Shown piece after piece: positions 27,313-37,900 of a DNA stretch of 64,000 bases. The position numbers and the translations under genes were made by a program. Numbering within the stretch: the stretch's first letter is position 1; every line of letters starts with the position of its first letter. The stretch covers positions 806,001 through 870,000 of the forward strand of contig NZ_JACVPA010000001.1 of the NCBI RefSeq assembly GCF_018882155.1, given 5' to 3'. Source of the stretch: Polynucleobacter nymphae. GTDB lineage: Bacteria; Pseudomonadota; Gammaproteobacteria; Burkholderiales; Burkholderiaceae. The notes beneath the pieces are model-generated. The model was not told the origin of the DNA, did not search any database, and saw only the letters and a program-made list of their open reading frames with translations.

Positions 27313-29541
27313 CTAAGCTAAACTCAAACCCTCTCTACTGAGGGGGAAGTTACGCACTGGCCTGCCTATAGCCGCAGAGATGGCATTGGCAACTGCAGGG
27401 CCAACAACGCAGATAGTCGGCTCACCTACACCACCCCAAAAATCGTAAGTCGGGACTAGAACGGTCTCAATCCTTGGGGTTGAGGCCAGCTTGAGTAGTG
27501 GGTAGGTATCGAGGTTTTGCTGCTTAATACGACCATTCTCCACGGTAATCTCTGGATTAAATATTGCTCCCAATGCCATTGCTACAGAGCCCTCAATCTG
27601 CTCACGCGTCAAATAGGGATTAACCACATGACCGCAATCTAATGCAAAAACTAAGCGACTAATTTTGACAACATTATTTTTTACCGAGACCTCGGCAACG
27701 CAAGCGGAATAACTAGCATAGCCCATGAACTGCGCGACCCCACGATAGGTACCTGCAGGCAACGGCTTATCCCAATTGGCTTTCTTGGCAGCAGCATTCA
27801 AAACACCTAAATGCTTTGGATGGCTTTGCATTAGCACTTGCCTAAATTGCACTGGGTCTTTACCAGCCGCCTTGGCACACTCATCCATAAAGCATTCCAT
27901 GAAGATGCCGTTCTGATTGGTATTTACACCGCGCCATGGACCTACAGGAACATGTGTATTCTTCATCACATATTCGGTGAGCAGGGTTGGGAAGGTATAA
28001 CCCAACTGGGCATCAGGGCCTTTTTCATAAAGACCTTGCAGTTGACGCTCATCCTTGCCATTCTTAATTGCGGTAGGTGCCAGAGTAGCATTAATTGACT
28101 GGCCTGACACTTTGATATGCATACCTGTCAAATTGCCAGCATTATCTAGACCAGCACTCATCTTGGCCATCGCAATTGGATGGTAATAGTCATGAGTTAA
28201 ATCTTCTTCACGACTCCAAACTGCTTTTACTGGTATCCCTGGAAATTGCTGCGCTACTTTGGCTGCAAAAGTAGTGAAGTCTTGTGTAGATCCACGACGG
28301 CCTAAACCACAACCAGAATCCAATTTATACACTTCGCAGTTGGCAAGTGGTATCCCTGTTGCCTCTGAAAGCGCTGCATGTGAGCCTTCGCCATTTTGAG
28401 TGGGAACCCAGGCTTCTGCTCGATTGCCAACAATTTTAACGGTAGCATTCATAGGCTCCATCGTGACGTGCGCTCTAAATGGCGTGTAATAAATGGCTTC
28501 TACTTTTTTATTGGCACTATTAATAGCCGCAGGTGCATCGCCTTCTTTGCGCTGCCAAAAGTCTCCTTGCTCATCTAAGCCATCCTGAAGCATTTTTTCA
28601 ATACCAGCCTGTGAAGTACTTGCACCCTTACCCTCATCCCAGACAATGGGTAAAGCATTCAGTGCAGTATTAGCACGCCACCAAGTATCTGCAACGACGG
28701 CAAGTGTACTGTCGTTAATTTTGACAACGCCCTTCACACCACGCATGCCTGCGATTTTGGTCTCGTCATAGCTGACTAATTTGCCACCAAATACAGGACA
28801 TGCCTTAACAGAGGCGCATAGCATATTTGGTAACTGCAAATCAATGCCATATACCTTTGTGCCATTTACCTTATTAGCTGAATCAATGCGCGCATAGGGC
28901 TGCCCAGCAACCTTCCAATTCCGAGGATCTCGTAAAGTAATCGACTTAGGATCAGGGGGAGTCAAAGTGGATGCTAATTGTGCAACCTTGCCATAAGTGG
29001 TTTTTCGCCCTGTTGGAGTATGGGTGATAACCCCTTTATCTACCTTAAGTTCACTGACTGGCACATTCCATTGCTTTGCTGCTGCCTCTAAAAGCATGAT
29101 GCGAGCTGCTGCTGCACCACGGCGCACGTAGTCTTCAGAAATCCGAATACCCCGACTACCGCCGGTACCATGCTCTCCCCACACACGTTTACGAGTTAAG
29201 CTTTGACCAGGTGTTGCGGATTGGGTTTTGACTTTCTTCCAGTTGCATTCCAACTCTTCAGTAACGAGTTGAGCTAAGCCAGTGCGCGTACCCTGCCCCA
29301 TTTCTGAGCGGGCAATTCTGATGTAGACAGTTTCATCGGGAGCAATACTGACCCAAGCATTGACTTCATCATCACCAAACTTGGTTGGTGTATTTGGATC
29401 GTATTGAACACCTGCTGCATAAGCTAAATCCGGTATAGCACCAATTCCTAACATCAAGCCACCGCCAACAAGCGTGCCCTTGATAATGAAATCTCGACGT
29501 GCGAGGCTCTCTAGGGAGATATTTTTATTATTCATTGTCAT
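27313..29541 (-). CDS. molybdopterin-binding oxidoreductase large subunit, isoquinoline 1-oxidoreductase beta-like
   Basis: Large subunit of a xanthine-oxidase-family molybdenum hydroxylase. A Tat-type signal (ARRDFIIKGTLVGGG) indicates export to the periplasm with its cofactor. The split domain order and GGxGxR-type block (SGCGLGRRGSTQDF) and the VGEPTICVVGPAVANA C-terminal segment match the IorB group. The in-frame start at 29580 overlaps the small subunit; the ATG at 29541 has an AAGGAGAAT site and gives 743 residues. It overlaps the small subunit by no coding bases after this correction. The substrate is unknown: aldehydes, N-heterocycles and others are used in this family. Confidence 0.9.
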   Translation of the reverse strand: MTMNNKNISLESLARRDFIIKGTLVGGGLMLGIGAIPDLAYAAGVQYDPNTPTKFGDDEVNAWVSIAPDETVYIRIARSEMGQGTRTGLAQLVTEELECNWKKVKTQSATPGQSLTRKRVWGEHGTGGSRGIRISEDYVRRGAAAARIMLLEAAAKQWNVPVSELKVDKGVITHTPTGRKTTYGKVAQLASTLTPPDPKSITLRDPRNWKVAGQPYARIDSANKVNGTKVYGIDLQLPNMLCASVKACPVFGGKLVSYDETKIAGMRGVKGVVKINDSTLAVVADTWWRANTALNALPIVWDEGKGASTSQAGIEKMLQDGLDEQGDFWQRKEGDAPAAINSANKKVEAIYYTPFRAHVTMEPMNATVKIVGNRAEAWVPTQNGEGSHAALSEATGIPLANCEVYKLDSGCGLGRRGSTQDFTTFAAKVAQQFPGIPVKAVWSREEDLTHDYYHPIAMAKMSAGLDNAGNLTGMHIKVSGQSINATLAPTAIKNGKDERQLQGLYEKGPDAQLGYTFPTLLTEYVMKNTHVPVGPWRGVNTNQNGIFMECFMDECAKAAGKDPVQFRQVLMQSHPKHLGVLNAAAKKANWDKPLPAGTYRGVAQFMGYASYSACVAEVSVKNNVVKISRLVFALDCGHVVNPYLTREQIEGSVAMALGAIFNPEITVENGRIKQQNLDTYPLLKLASTPRIETVLVPTYDFWGGVGEPTICVVGPAVANAISAAIGRPVRNFPLSREGLSLA

Positions 29542-29551
29542 ATTATTCTCC

Positions 29552-30049
29552 TTAACCACGTGTTGCAGGAGTAGCGTCATACTGCGCCAAGACTTCTATC
29601 AAGGTCTTTTGGCCTGAGGCAACATGAATCCCATCGCGAATCTTTTGATAGGTGCCACAACGACAAACGTTAGCCATGGCACTATCAATATCAGCATCGC
29701 TCGGTTTCGGAATTTTCTTTAATAGAGCAGCAGCGGCCATTACCTGACCAGATTGACAATAGCCACACTGTGGCACGTCTAGTGCAATCCAAGCTTTTTG
29801 AACAGGATGTGAATTGTCTTTAGAAAGTGCTTCAATGGTTGTGATCTTGGCAGAACCCACTGCCGAAACCGGTATGGAGCAAGAACGCACTAGCTCGCCA
29901 TTGAGATAGACACTGCAAGCACCACACTGCGCAACTCCGCAGCCATACTTGGTACCAGTCAGGCCAATGCTCTCACGAATTGCCCATAACAAAGGCATAT
30001 TGGGTTCAACGTCAATATTATGAATTTGACCATTCACATTAAGCTGCAT
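29552..30049 (-). CDS. 2Fe-2S subunit of molybdenum hydroxylase (isoquinoline 1-oxidoreductase alpha-like)
   Basis: Small subunit with two [2Fe-2S] clusters that carries electrons from the molybdenum site. The plant-type cluster cysteines ([17 protein letters not shown] with a later Cys) and the second-cluster motif [17 protein letters not shown] are clear. Length is 165 residues. A GGAGG site precedes the ATG. The large subunit follows 10 bp downstream. Cytochrome subunits sometimes found with IorAB are absent here. Confidence 0.93.
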   Translation of the reverse strand: MQLNVNGQIHNIDVEPNMPLLWAIRESIGLTGTKYGCGVAQCGACSVYLNGELVRSCSIPVSAVGSAKITTIEALSKDNSHPVQKAWIALDVPQCGYCQSGQVMAAAALLKKIPKPSDADIDSAMANVCRCGTYQKIRDGIHVASGQKTLIEVLAQYDATPATRG

Positions 30050-30128
30050 GCTGCCTCCTGTTTTTTATTATCAAATCACTATAAATGATTATTGGCTTGC
30101 TGCAGTCGCACAAGAATTTCACTAAATG

Positions 30129-30154
30129 AAAAGGCCCAGCAAACTAGCCGGGCC
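30129..30154 (-). terminator. terminator after exbD
   Basis: On the minus strand GGCCCGGC pairs with GCTGGGCC (one G-U pair), six-base loop, followed by TTTTC. It lies about 30 bp after the exbD stop and closes the tonB-exbB-exbD unit before the iorA-like gene. Confidence 0.75.
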
Positions 30155-30182
30155 CCAATCAATACAGCGTAGAAAGGAACAA

Positions 30183-30602
30183 TTAAGGGGCAGTTTTCCC
30201 GGCCAGGGTAACAAAGGAAAGCTTCACCATGCCAGCCGATTGAGATAGGGCCATCAGCTCGGCAACTCGGCCGTAAGGCACTGCTTTATCAGCCTGAATT
30301 GCTAAAGAAGCTTCGGGATTGCTAGAGGCTGCATTGAGGGCCTTTTCTAGCTCTTTATCATTTACAGGGCTGCCATCTAGAGTTAAGGCGCCACTACTAT
30401 CGATGGTTAACTGTAATTTCTTACCCTTATCTTCTAGAGTCACTGCCGTAGTCTTCGGAAGATTGACCTTCATTGACTGCGGAACAATCAGCGGAGCCGT
30501 CAGAATAAACACCACCAACAAAACCAACATCACATCTACCAGTGGCGTGACGTTAATTTCAGCCATTGCACCCATGCCACTATCGTTTTTTTGCATCTGC
30601 AT
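30183..30602 (-). CDS. exbD: ExbD/TolR family proton-channel subunit
   Basis: A 139-residue protein with one N-terminal membrane segment carrying the essential aspartate (TPLVDVMLVLLVVFI) and a periplasmic domain, as in ExbD and TolR. Together with the MotA/TolQ/ExbB-type protein upstream (36 bp) and TonB it forms the energy-transducing complex of the inner membrane. Assignment as ExbD rather than TolR comes from the tonB neighbour. An alternative start two codons in (30596) cannot be excluded. Confidence 0.88.
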   Translation of the reverse strand: MQMQKNDSGMGAMAEINVTPLVDVMLVLLVVFILTAPLIVPQSMKVNLPKTTAVTLEDKGKKLQLTIDSSGALTLDGSPVNDKELEKALNAASSNPEASLAIQADKAVPYGRVAELMALSQSAGMVKLSFVTLAGKTAP

Positions 30603-30638
30603 AATCTATGCCCTCAATATTCTTTTAATGACTGCTTT

Positions 30639-31277
30639 TTACCGTTTTTCAATTTGACTCGAAGCCAAGCGCAAGAAAGACTCAATGAACGACTCTAAGT
30701 CCATGGTTGCTAACTTCAGACGGCGAAGGAAGTAGTTGTAAAACAAGACCGCGGGAATCGCCGTTGCAATACCAATTGCAGTAGCAATCAAGGCTTCACC
30801 AATTGGACCTGCAACCACGTCGATGTTGGCAGCACCGCTTTTACTGATACTTTCAAGCGCATGCATAATGCCCCAGACCGTCCCAAACAATCCAATAAAT
30901 GGGGAGATTGAGCCGATGGTTGCTAACTCATTAAGACCCTGCTCATGGCGACGTAAAATATTCACCAGCGTCCGACGCATGGGTTGCTGAAGAACCTCAT
31001 TGGGCTCACCGATAAAGCGCAGACCCACTGGGTTTTTCTGAAATTGATCGTATTCGAGATAGCCGGACTTAGCCAAGGTGCTGATATCGCCTTTGCCATT
31101 CTCTGCAACTACCTTACCCGCATTCCAGTCTTTTGCATCCCAGAACTCCTTACGGAATTGCTCGCCCTCTTTCTCAGCACGGCCGTATTCACGGAACTTA
31201 ATGAATGCGATTGTCCACGTGATGATAGACATCAATATAAGTAATAGCAGGACGCCATTAACGACAGTAAATTCCAT
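30639..31277 (-). CDS. exbB: MotA/TolQ/ExbB proton-channel subunit
   Basis: A 212-residue protein with three membrane segments (residues about 8-28, 108-130 and 150-175) and the family signature GLFGTVWGIMHAL and AEALIATAIGIATAIPAVLFYNY. It forms the proton channel with ExbD that energises TonB. It lies 18 bp after tonB on the same strand. A GAGG site precedes the ATG. Confidence 0.9.
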   Translation of the reverse strand: MEFTVVNGVLLLLILMSIITWTIAFIKFREYGRAEKEGEQFRKEFWDAKDWNAGKVVAENGKGDISTLAKSGYLEYDQFQKNPVGLRFIGEPNEVLQQPMRRTLVNILRRHEQGLNELATIGSISPFIGLFGTVWGIMHALESISKSGAANIDVVAGPIGEALIATAIGIATAIPAVLFYNYFLRRLKLATMDLESFIESFLRLASSQIEKR

Positions 31278-31295
31278 ATCAAGCCTCTTTCTTCT

Positions 31296-31940
31296 TTAGG
31301 TATTTTTTAATCCAAATCGAATCGGTACCTTCACCCACTGATCCACAATTTTGCCATTCTGCTTGGCAGGAACAAACTTCCACTTCTTAACAGTATTGAG
31401 CGCTGAATCATCCAAGGAATCAAAACCGCTCGTTCTTGCTAACTGCACTTCATCCACTTCTCCGGAAGGCAGAACATGCACACGCAGAATCACAGTACCT
31501 TCTTGGCGATTCTGAAAAGCAAAACTAGGGTATGGTGGCTTAGGATTATTTAAATACGCCGCCTTGTAATCCGCATCCGTAGTTTGTACGCTATCCGAAC
31601 TGCTGCTGGACTGCGCAGGCGCTGAGGGCTGACTTTGCTCTACCGGAGCTTTTTGAACAGCGTCAGGGGATTTTTCTTGAGTTTTGGGAGGCGCTGGTTT
31701 TTGCTGTGGCTGTGGTGGCGTTGGCTTTGCTGTGCTGAAAGGAGCAGAGCTCAACTCGATCGTAATATCTGCCTTTTTCTTGACCTTAAAGTCTGGCAAA
31801 CCATATTTACCAATAATCCACACCAGAATATGGGCCACCAGTACAAAGACAACGATCTTCCAAAAGTTTTTGAAAGGAGTATCCGAACCCCCGCCTAAAA
31901 AGGGATTGGAATAAGTGCTTTGGAGCAAGTTCTGATTCAT
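31296..31940 (-). CDS. tonB: TonB energy-transducing protein
   Basis: A 214-residue protein with an N-terminal membrane anchor (residues about 27-47), a Pro/Lys/Gln-rich linker (about 73-115) that spans the periplasm, and a C-terminal TonB domain (about 125-212, with YPSFAFQNRQEGTVILRV). It starts only 35 bp after the giant adhesin gene ends, on the same strand and with no clear terminator between, so they may share a transcript. No TonB-dependent receptor is seen in the window. Confidence 0.92.
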   Translation of the reverse strand: MNQNLLQSTYSNPFLGGGSDTPFKNFWKIVVFVLVAHILVWIIGKYGLPDFKVKKKADITIELSSAPFSTAKPTPPQPQQKPAPPKTQEKSPDAVQKAPVEQSQPSAPAQSSSSSDSVQTTDADYKAAYLNNPKPPYPSFAFQNRQEGTVILRVHVLPSGEVDEVQLARTSGFDSLDDSALNTVKKWKFVPAKQNGKIVDQWVKVPIRFGLKNT

Positions 31941-31975
31941 ATGTTTATTGTATTTAGATCATATTCTGCATGAAT

Positions 31976-34900
31976 TTAGGAGGCCTTGCCGTTGTTTTTC
32001 TTCTTACGCTCTTCTTCATCTTTCTCTTTGTCTGCAGGGCGATCATCCGTTTCAATATCGCCTACATCCACGCTAGCCTCAACAGAATACTTACGCTCTA
32101 GCTTAGTCTGCTGAGATACTGAAGACATAATAAAACTATTTCTAGAGCTGCTTACGGTAGCGGTAGTACCTGCAGTATTAGCTGGAGGGTTATAAGGTGT
32201 AAACGCCTTAGCGCCTGTGATGGCATTGATACTCCGGCCATTCAGGTTGGCAGTATTTACTGTGATACTCGCACCAGCTGCGTTAAGGCCAGTAATTACT
32301 GGCACCGCAACATTCAAAGTAGGTGTGATCACAGTTACATCACTTAAGCCAATAGTGCCAGATCCAAGGCTAATGTTCTTAAAGGTTTCAAGGACGCTCT
32401 TAGCAGCAGTCTTAATTAATCCAGTCAGCGTATTTGTGGTTCCAACACTTTGTGTCAAAGCACTCAGACTATACAGCGCTGAAGTATTTTGAGTTTTACC
32501 TGACCCATTCAATTGGACTGTTGGAGAAGCTACTCCAGGAGTCTGAATTGCAGCTACCTGCATCGTATGAGTGGCATTAGCGGATGCATCACTCACATAG
32601 CTACCAAAGTTCACCATCGGATCACGAGAAATTAAGGTCCTAGCAAACACTGGGTTATTTTGGAAGAGTACGGGAGCAGAATTAAAGACGCTAGTTGAAT
32701 AGGCGCTATAGGTGTTGTACAAGAAACCTACCTGACCAGTGTCACCAATAAATACTTGACCAACAGCCGCGCTCTTCACATAATCCCCATTCGTTTTTGC
32801 AGCTACTAAGTTATAAGCCAGAGTAGAGGTATTTTTACTATAGCAATCGCCACCACCACCACAATAGTTTTCGCTCAATTGCGCAGGCGTGATTGGGGTA
32901 TAGCAACCACCGATGCCGCAATAGTTTTGCTGATCTGCTGTCAAAACGTCAGCGTTGATAAAAGTTGCTTGTGAATCTACTTCTAGTACGTTCAGTGGCA
33001 ATACAGAACCTACGCTCTTATTGAAGGTGACTGTGCCATTTGGAGTTTGTACCAATAAAGAATTAGACTTCGACTGATTGCCATCTAAGAGGCCGTTAAA
33101 CACAATATTGCCTAAATTCGAGATCAAGCTCGTGACACCGACCTTAGAAATTGCTACATCACCATAGGTTTGATTGCCGTTAGTAGTAATGTCAGAGATG
33201 ATTTTGAGTGAGCCAGAGGTGGTTAATTGTGACAACACTACACCAGGTGATACACCGAATGAGCCACCAAGGCCTTGAATAGCGCTAGAACCAAGGGCAT
33301 TAGCTACCCCAGCAATCAAGGTCGCACCATTGTTCACAATAGTATTACCTGAATAACTATTTACGCCTGCTAACGTAATTGCGCCAGTTCCAGCAACCGT
33401 TACAGTACCGGTGCCAGCGATATTCATATCAATCGTATCTGGGCTGCCTAAGTTAAAAGTCACATTACCAGCATTGGCAATATTGGTGCGAACAGGGCCC
33501 ACTACTCCAGAGTCATACACTACGGAAGTAGCAATCGGCACAATCACATTAGCCACGTTTGCTAAATCAGGGATTGCACCTAGAGCTGTGCCATTGCTTA
33601 CTCTCCAACTATTTGGATCAGACCAAGAGCCACCAGTAGTTGAGCCAACATAAGTTACAGAATTGAGTAGTGTAATCACGCCATTGGCGGGGCCATGATC
33701 AGTTTGGTTTCCACCATCCGCAACATAAATACCGCCACCAGACATAACATAGTTTGGTGCGTCAACTCCATCAAACGTGACGCCTATAGTATAGGCTTTG
33801 TTAGTACCGACATTACGATCAACATATGAACCTTTTGCAGTAGTACTCACTAAGTCACGAGCAATAAAGACTATATTACCCGCAGCAAAACCAGTGCTCA
33901 TTGAAGTATTGCCATCGTAGACTTTACTAATCCCAGAAACATTGAAGTTGGCAAAGCTTAAAGTTTTTGGAGTCACTGAAACTCCACTAACTGCTATAGC
34001 TGAATTAAATAAACCAGTAAAGTTTCCATTAGGCACTGTTTGTGGAGTAGAAATCAGGTTGTAAGCTCCCACAGCTAAAGCACCTGAAGTACTGTAAACC
34101 GGATTAGCAATCGCAAGATTGACATTCATACTCGATGTGCCATCAGTCACAGTAGCAATACCAGTGCTTGCTAGATTTGCAAAATTGACAGTAGAGCTCA
34201 GCTGCACTGCTGAGTTAGGGCCTGGATTAATAACTGAGGTAGGAACGTAAGCTGCTGTAGATACTATATTGGTTGGGGCACTGCCATACTCAAGCATGCC
34301 TGAATTGATTCTTACGAGCAACTGGCCAGCCCCAATGATAGTGTAATTACCGGGCGCATAGGTAATTCCATAGTTAGCAGAATTTATACCGGTCACTTGT
34401 AATACCCCAGTATAGGTACCAACACTTTCAACGCCTGCATTACTTCTGGTGATGGTTGCATTAGTCAAATCTAAAGCAGTAGAAGTTTCACCATTTTTGA
34501 AGCCAGAGTAAAGAAGGCCGTTATAACCTAGGGCATCTAACTGACCAATCAGTTTTGCATCATTTACCGGGGTAATAGTGAGAAGCGCCTTACTAATAAT
34601 CAAGTTGCCTGGCTGGTATAGGATGGTGTAATTTGAAAGGCCTGTGCCACGAGCATTACTAATTTGTAAGCCGCCAGTGTATGCGCCTGCAGCTGATGCA
34701 CCAGAAACGTTCTGACTATTGTTATAGGTAATCGTAGCTCCAGAGATAGAGTCACCGTTTACTAAGCCGATAGAGCTTAAAGCATCGGAGCCCTGACTCA
34801 AGACTGTTGGCGTACCATAAATAATGGGTGATCCCGGACCACCTTGAGTATTTGCGCTTACTGTTAGCGTGATTGGTGTCACCGTTAATGAGCCATTTGT

Positions 34901-37900
34901 AGTAACTAAGGAATAGTTTGCATTGCTCACAGAGTTTGCTGTAATCGCATAACTGCCGACGTTAGATGCTGATCCAGCAGATCTGTTATAAGGCGAAGCC
35001 GTAGTTGCCAAGGTGACATTGGCCTGATCACCATTCACCAATCCATTGACAGTTGATGTGAAGTTTGGCAATGCAGCAGCACCATAAGACATGCTTGCAT
35101 TAGCCACAGTTACATACAGTGGTCTTGGAGTCACCGTCAGCGTAGAATAGTTATTACTTTCATACTGAATACTATAGTTACCTAAACCGGTTCCAGCTGC
35201 TCCACTGGCCGTAATGCTATAAATATTTGAACCAGTTGTGATGCCTGAAGTCGCCAAGGCTCCAGTGCTAGACAAAGTCACAGTGCTCACTGGATTGCTA
35301 CCTACCCAGCCTGCAACACTAAAGCCTTGATAAGAATTTGTGGCAACGCCATTAAGGTAGTTCACGGTCTGAGTGGCAGTATTAGTACCATCGTCACTAT
35401 TACTGGTGCTAGCAAGCACTTCGCCATAAACCTTAGTTTGAGCACTTGGGGTAATAGTCAATGGTCTAGCAGAAATGGTAATTGGTGCAGTTGTTGCATT
35501 CAAGACTGGTAATACGTAGTTACTCACAACGCCACCATTAGAACCGTTAGCAAGCGTGATTGCTGCAATATAGTTATTTGCTGTAGTGACATTTGCACTA
35601 AAGGCAGTAACGCCTGAGTAATTCAAGGTTTCATTACCAATCAAACCGCCTATTGTGACTGGACTACTAATAGTGGTTGTACCGTCGTATACCTTGCTAG
35701 CAGAACCAAAAGTTAGAGTAAGCAATTTAGCTGCAATAGCCACATTGTTATAGGTATATGCGCTATTTAAAGTTGGCGCTAAATAGTTGCTTGCCAATCC
35801 GCCATTAGTACCATCCGCGATAGTGATAGCGCTAATGTAACTTGCACCAACAACATTGGCGCTATTGGCAGTAGCACCTGAGTAATTAAGAGTCTCATTG
35901 CCAACCAAACCATTGATAGTGACCGCTCCAGTTAAAGATGTTGTGCCATCGTAAGGTCTGGTTGCAGAAAGGTTAAGTGACTTAGCTGTAATGGATGCAG
36001 GCGCATAGGCAGCACTCAAAGTAGGTAAAGCATAGTTACTAGCTATACCACCAAGCGTGCCGTCAGCAAGATTAATAGCACTGATGTAGCTAGCACCAAC
36101 CACATTCGCACTATTGGCTGTTGCAGTGTAATTTAAGGTTTGATTTCCAACCAAGCCGGTAATGGTTACCGCACCAGCCAAGCTAGTTGTACCGTCATAC
36201 ACTTTTGTTGCAGACAGGGTTACGGCCTTAGGCGTAATTGTCAACGGCGCTGTAACAGCTGTTAGCGGCAAGTATGTATAGTTGCTTGCCAATCCGCCAT
36301 TTGTGCCATCGCCGATGGTAATGGCATTGATGTAACTAGCACCTACTACATTCGGACTATTCGCAGTAGCTGCAGCATAAGTCAGGGTTTGATTACCTAC
36401 CAGGTTACCTAAGGTTACCGCACCAGTTAAATTGGTACTGCCGTCATACACCTTAGCCGCACTGAGCGTCAGGACACGAGCATTAACTGTAGCCATATTA
36501 TTCGTAGGCCCAGGAGTGCCAAAGTAACCTGGATTAATAATATAGTTGCTTGCCAAGGCAGTGCCACCTGTGATTGTGAATGCAGTCACATAATTGGAGC
36601 CATTAGCACTCACGTTAGCGTTGGCTAAAGTTACCTGACCTAAGCCAGTAATAGTCTCGTTATTAACCATTCCAGCTACACCGAAGTTCGAATTAGCAAA
36701 GACGTTGCTACCGCTGTAAGTAGCTGATATTGAAATACCTAAAGGTGCTGGCGTAATGTTAGCCCATAAGCCACCAGGAACATAGTTGAGTAAGTTGTAG
36801 TTGCCAGCTGCACCACCAGTGAGGTAACCCGTAGGTGTAACCATGATGCGGGTACCCACATTTGCGTTAGCAAAGTCGCCTGTGGTTAATACCATCTGCG
36901 CATCATCGCCTAGGATAATGCCCTGTGCAGTTCCAGAAACTACTGCTGCAGTGGTGCCGTCATAAACTTTGTTGCTAGCTGTACCACCAGTAATACTGAC
37001 ATTCATCTTAATCAGATTTGCAGTATTTAATAGATTGTTATTCGGGGCTGTATCGGTACGTACTGCATTTAATGTGTAGTTACTCATACTGGCTGTACCT
37101 GAGCCGATAGTGATTGCTGTCACATAGTTGCGAGCGTTATCGGCTACATTCTTATAAGCGAATGTAGCACTACTAATGGACTCAATCGTATCGCCAATAC
37201 CTAAGCCATAAACATTGGGGACGGTAGCAAAGTTATAGGTTGAGTTATAGGAACCCGTTAAAGTGACGCCTAATGGCGCCTTGGTAATAGAAACATTATT
37301 CCAGGTGTACTGACTATTCAAGGTCGGTGCAGCATAGTTGCTTGCCTTACCGCCATTGAGACCATCAGATAAAGTCAAAGAAGAAATATAACGAGCATCA
37401 TTTACATTACGGCTATTTGCAGCAGCTGTGTAATTGAGCGTTTCATTACCAATTAAAGAATTGTTGAAGTTGATGAAGCCATCTAGATTGGTAGTACCAT
37501 CAAATACTTTTGTTGCCGAAAGATTGAGGTATTTAGGATTAATTTTTGCGGTAAATCCAGTAGGCTGAATTAAATTGTAGTTAATCGCCTTATCTCCAGT
37601 CAAAGCAGCGACTGGAGTAACAGCGATATCGTTAGGGGATGCATTCTGATTTGCAAAACTGCCAGCCATACTAATACCAAGAGCATCTCCAACAACTTTT
37701 CCAACGATAGTTGCACTATCTAAATTAAAGGTTGCGGTGATATTGCCATCGTAATATTTATTATTAGCAATAGCCCCTGATATTGTCACATTTTTTGGTG
37801 TAACCGTCGCAGCACTCTGCAATGAAGGATCAGGCCCGTTATAGCGACCATAAATATTGAGCTGATAGTTATTCATACTGGCGCTACCAGAGCCAATTGT

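Noticed and set aside
35468..36478. CRISPR-like array suggested by regular repeats
   Set aside because: The repeats of about 250 bp are fully coding, vary in sequence and have no unique spacers; they are protein repeats.
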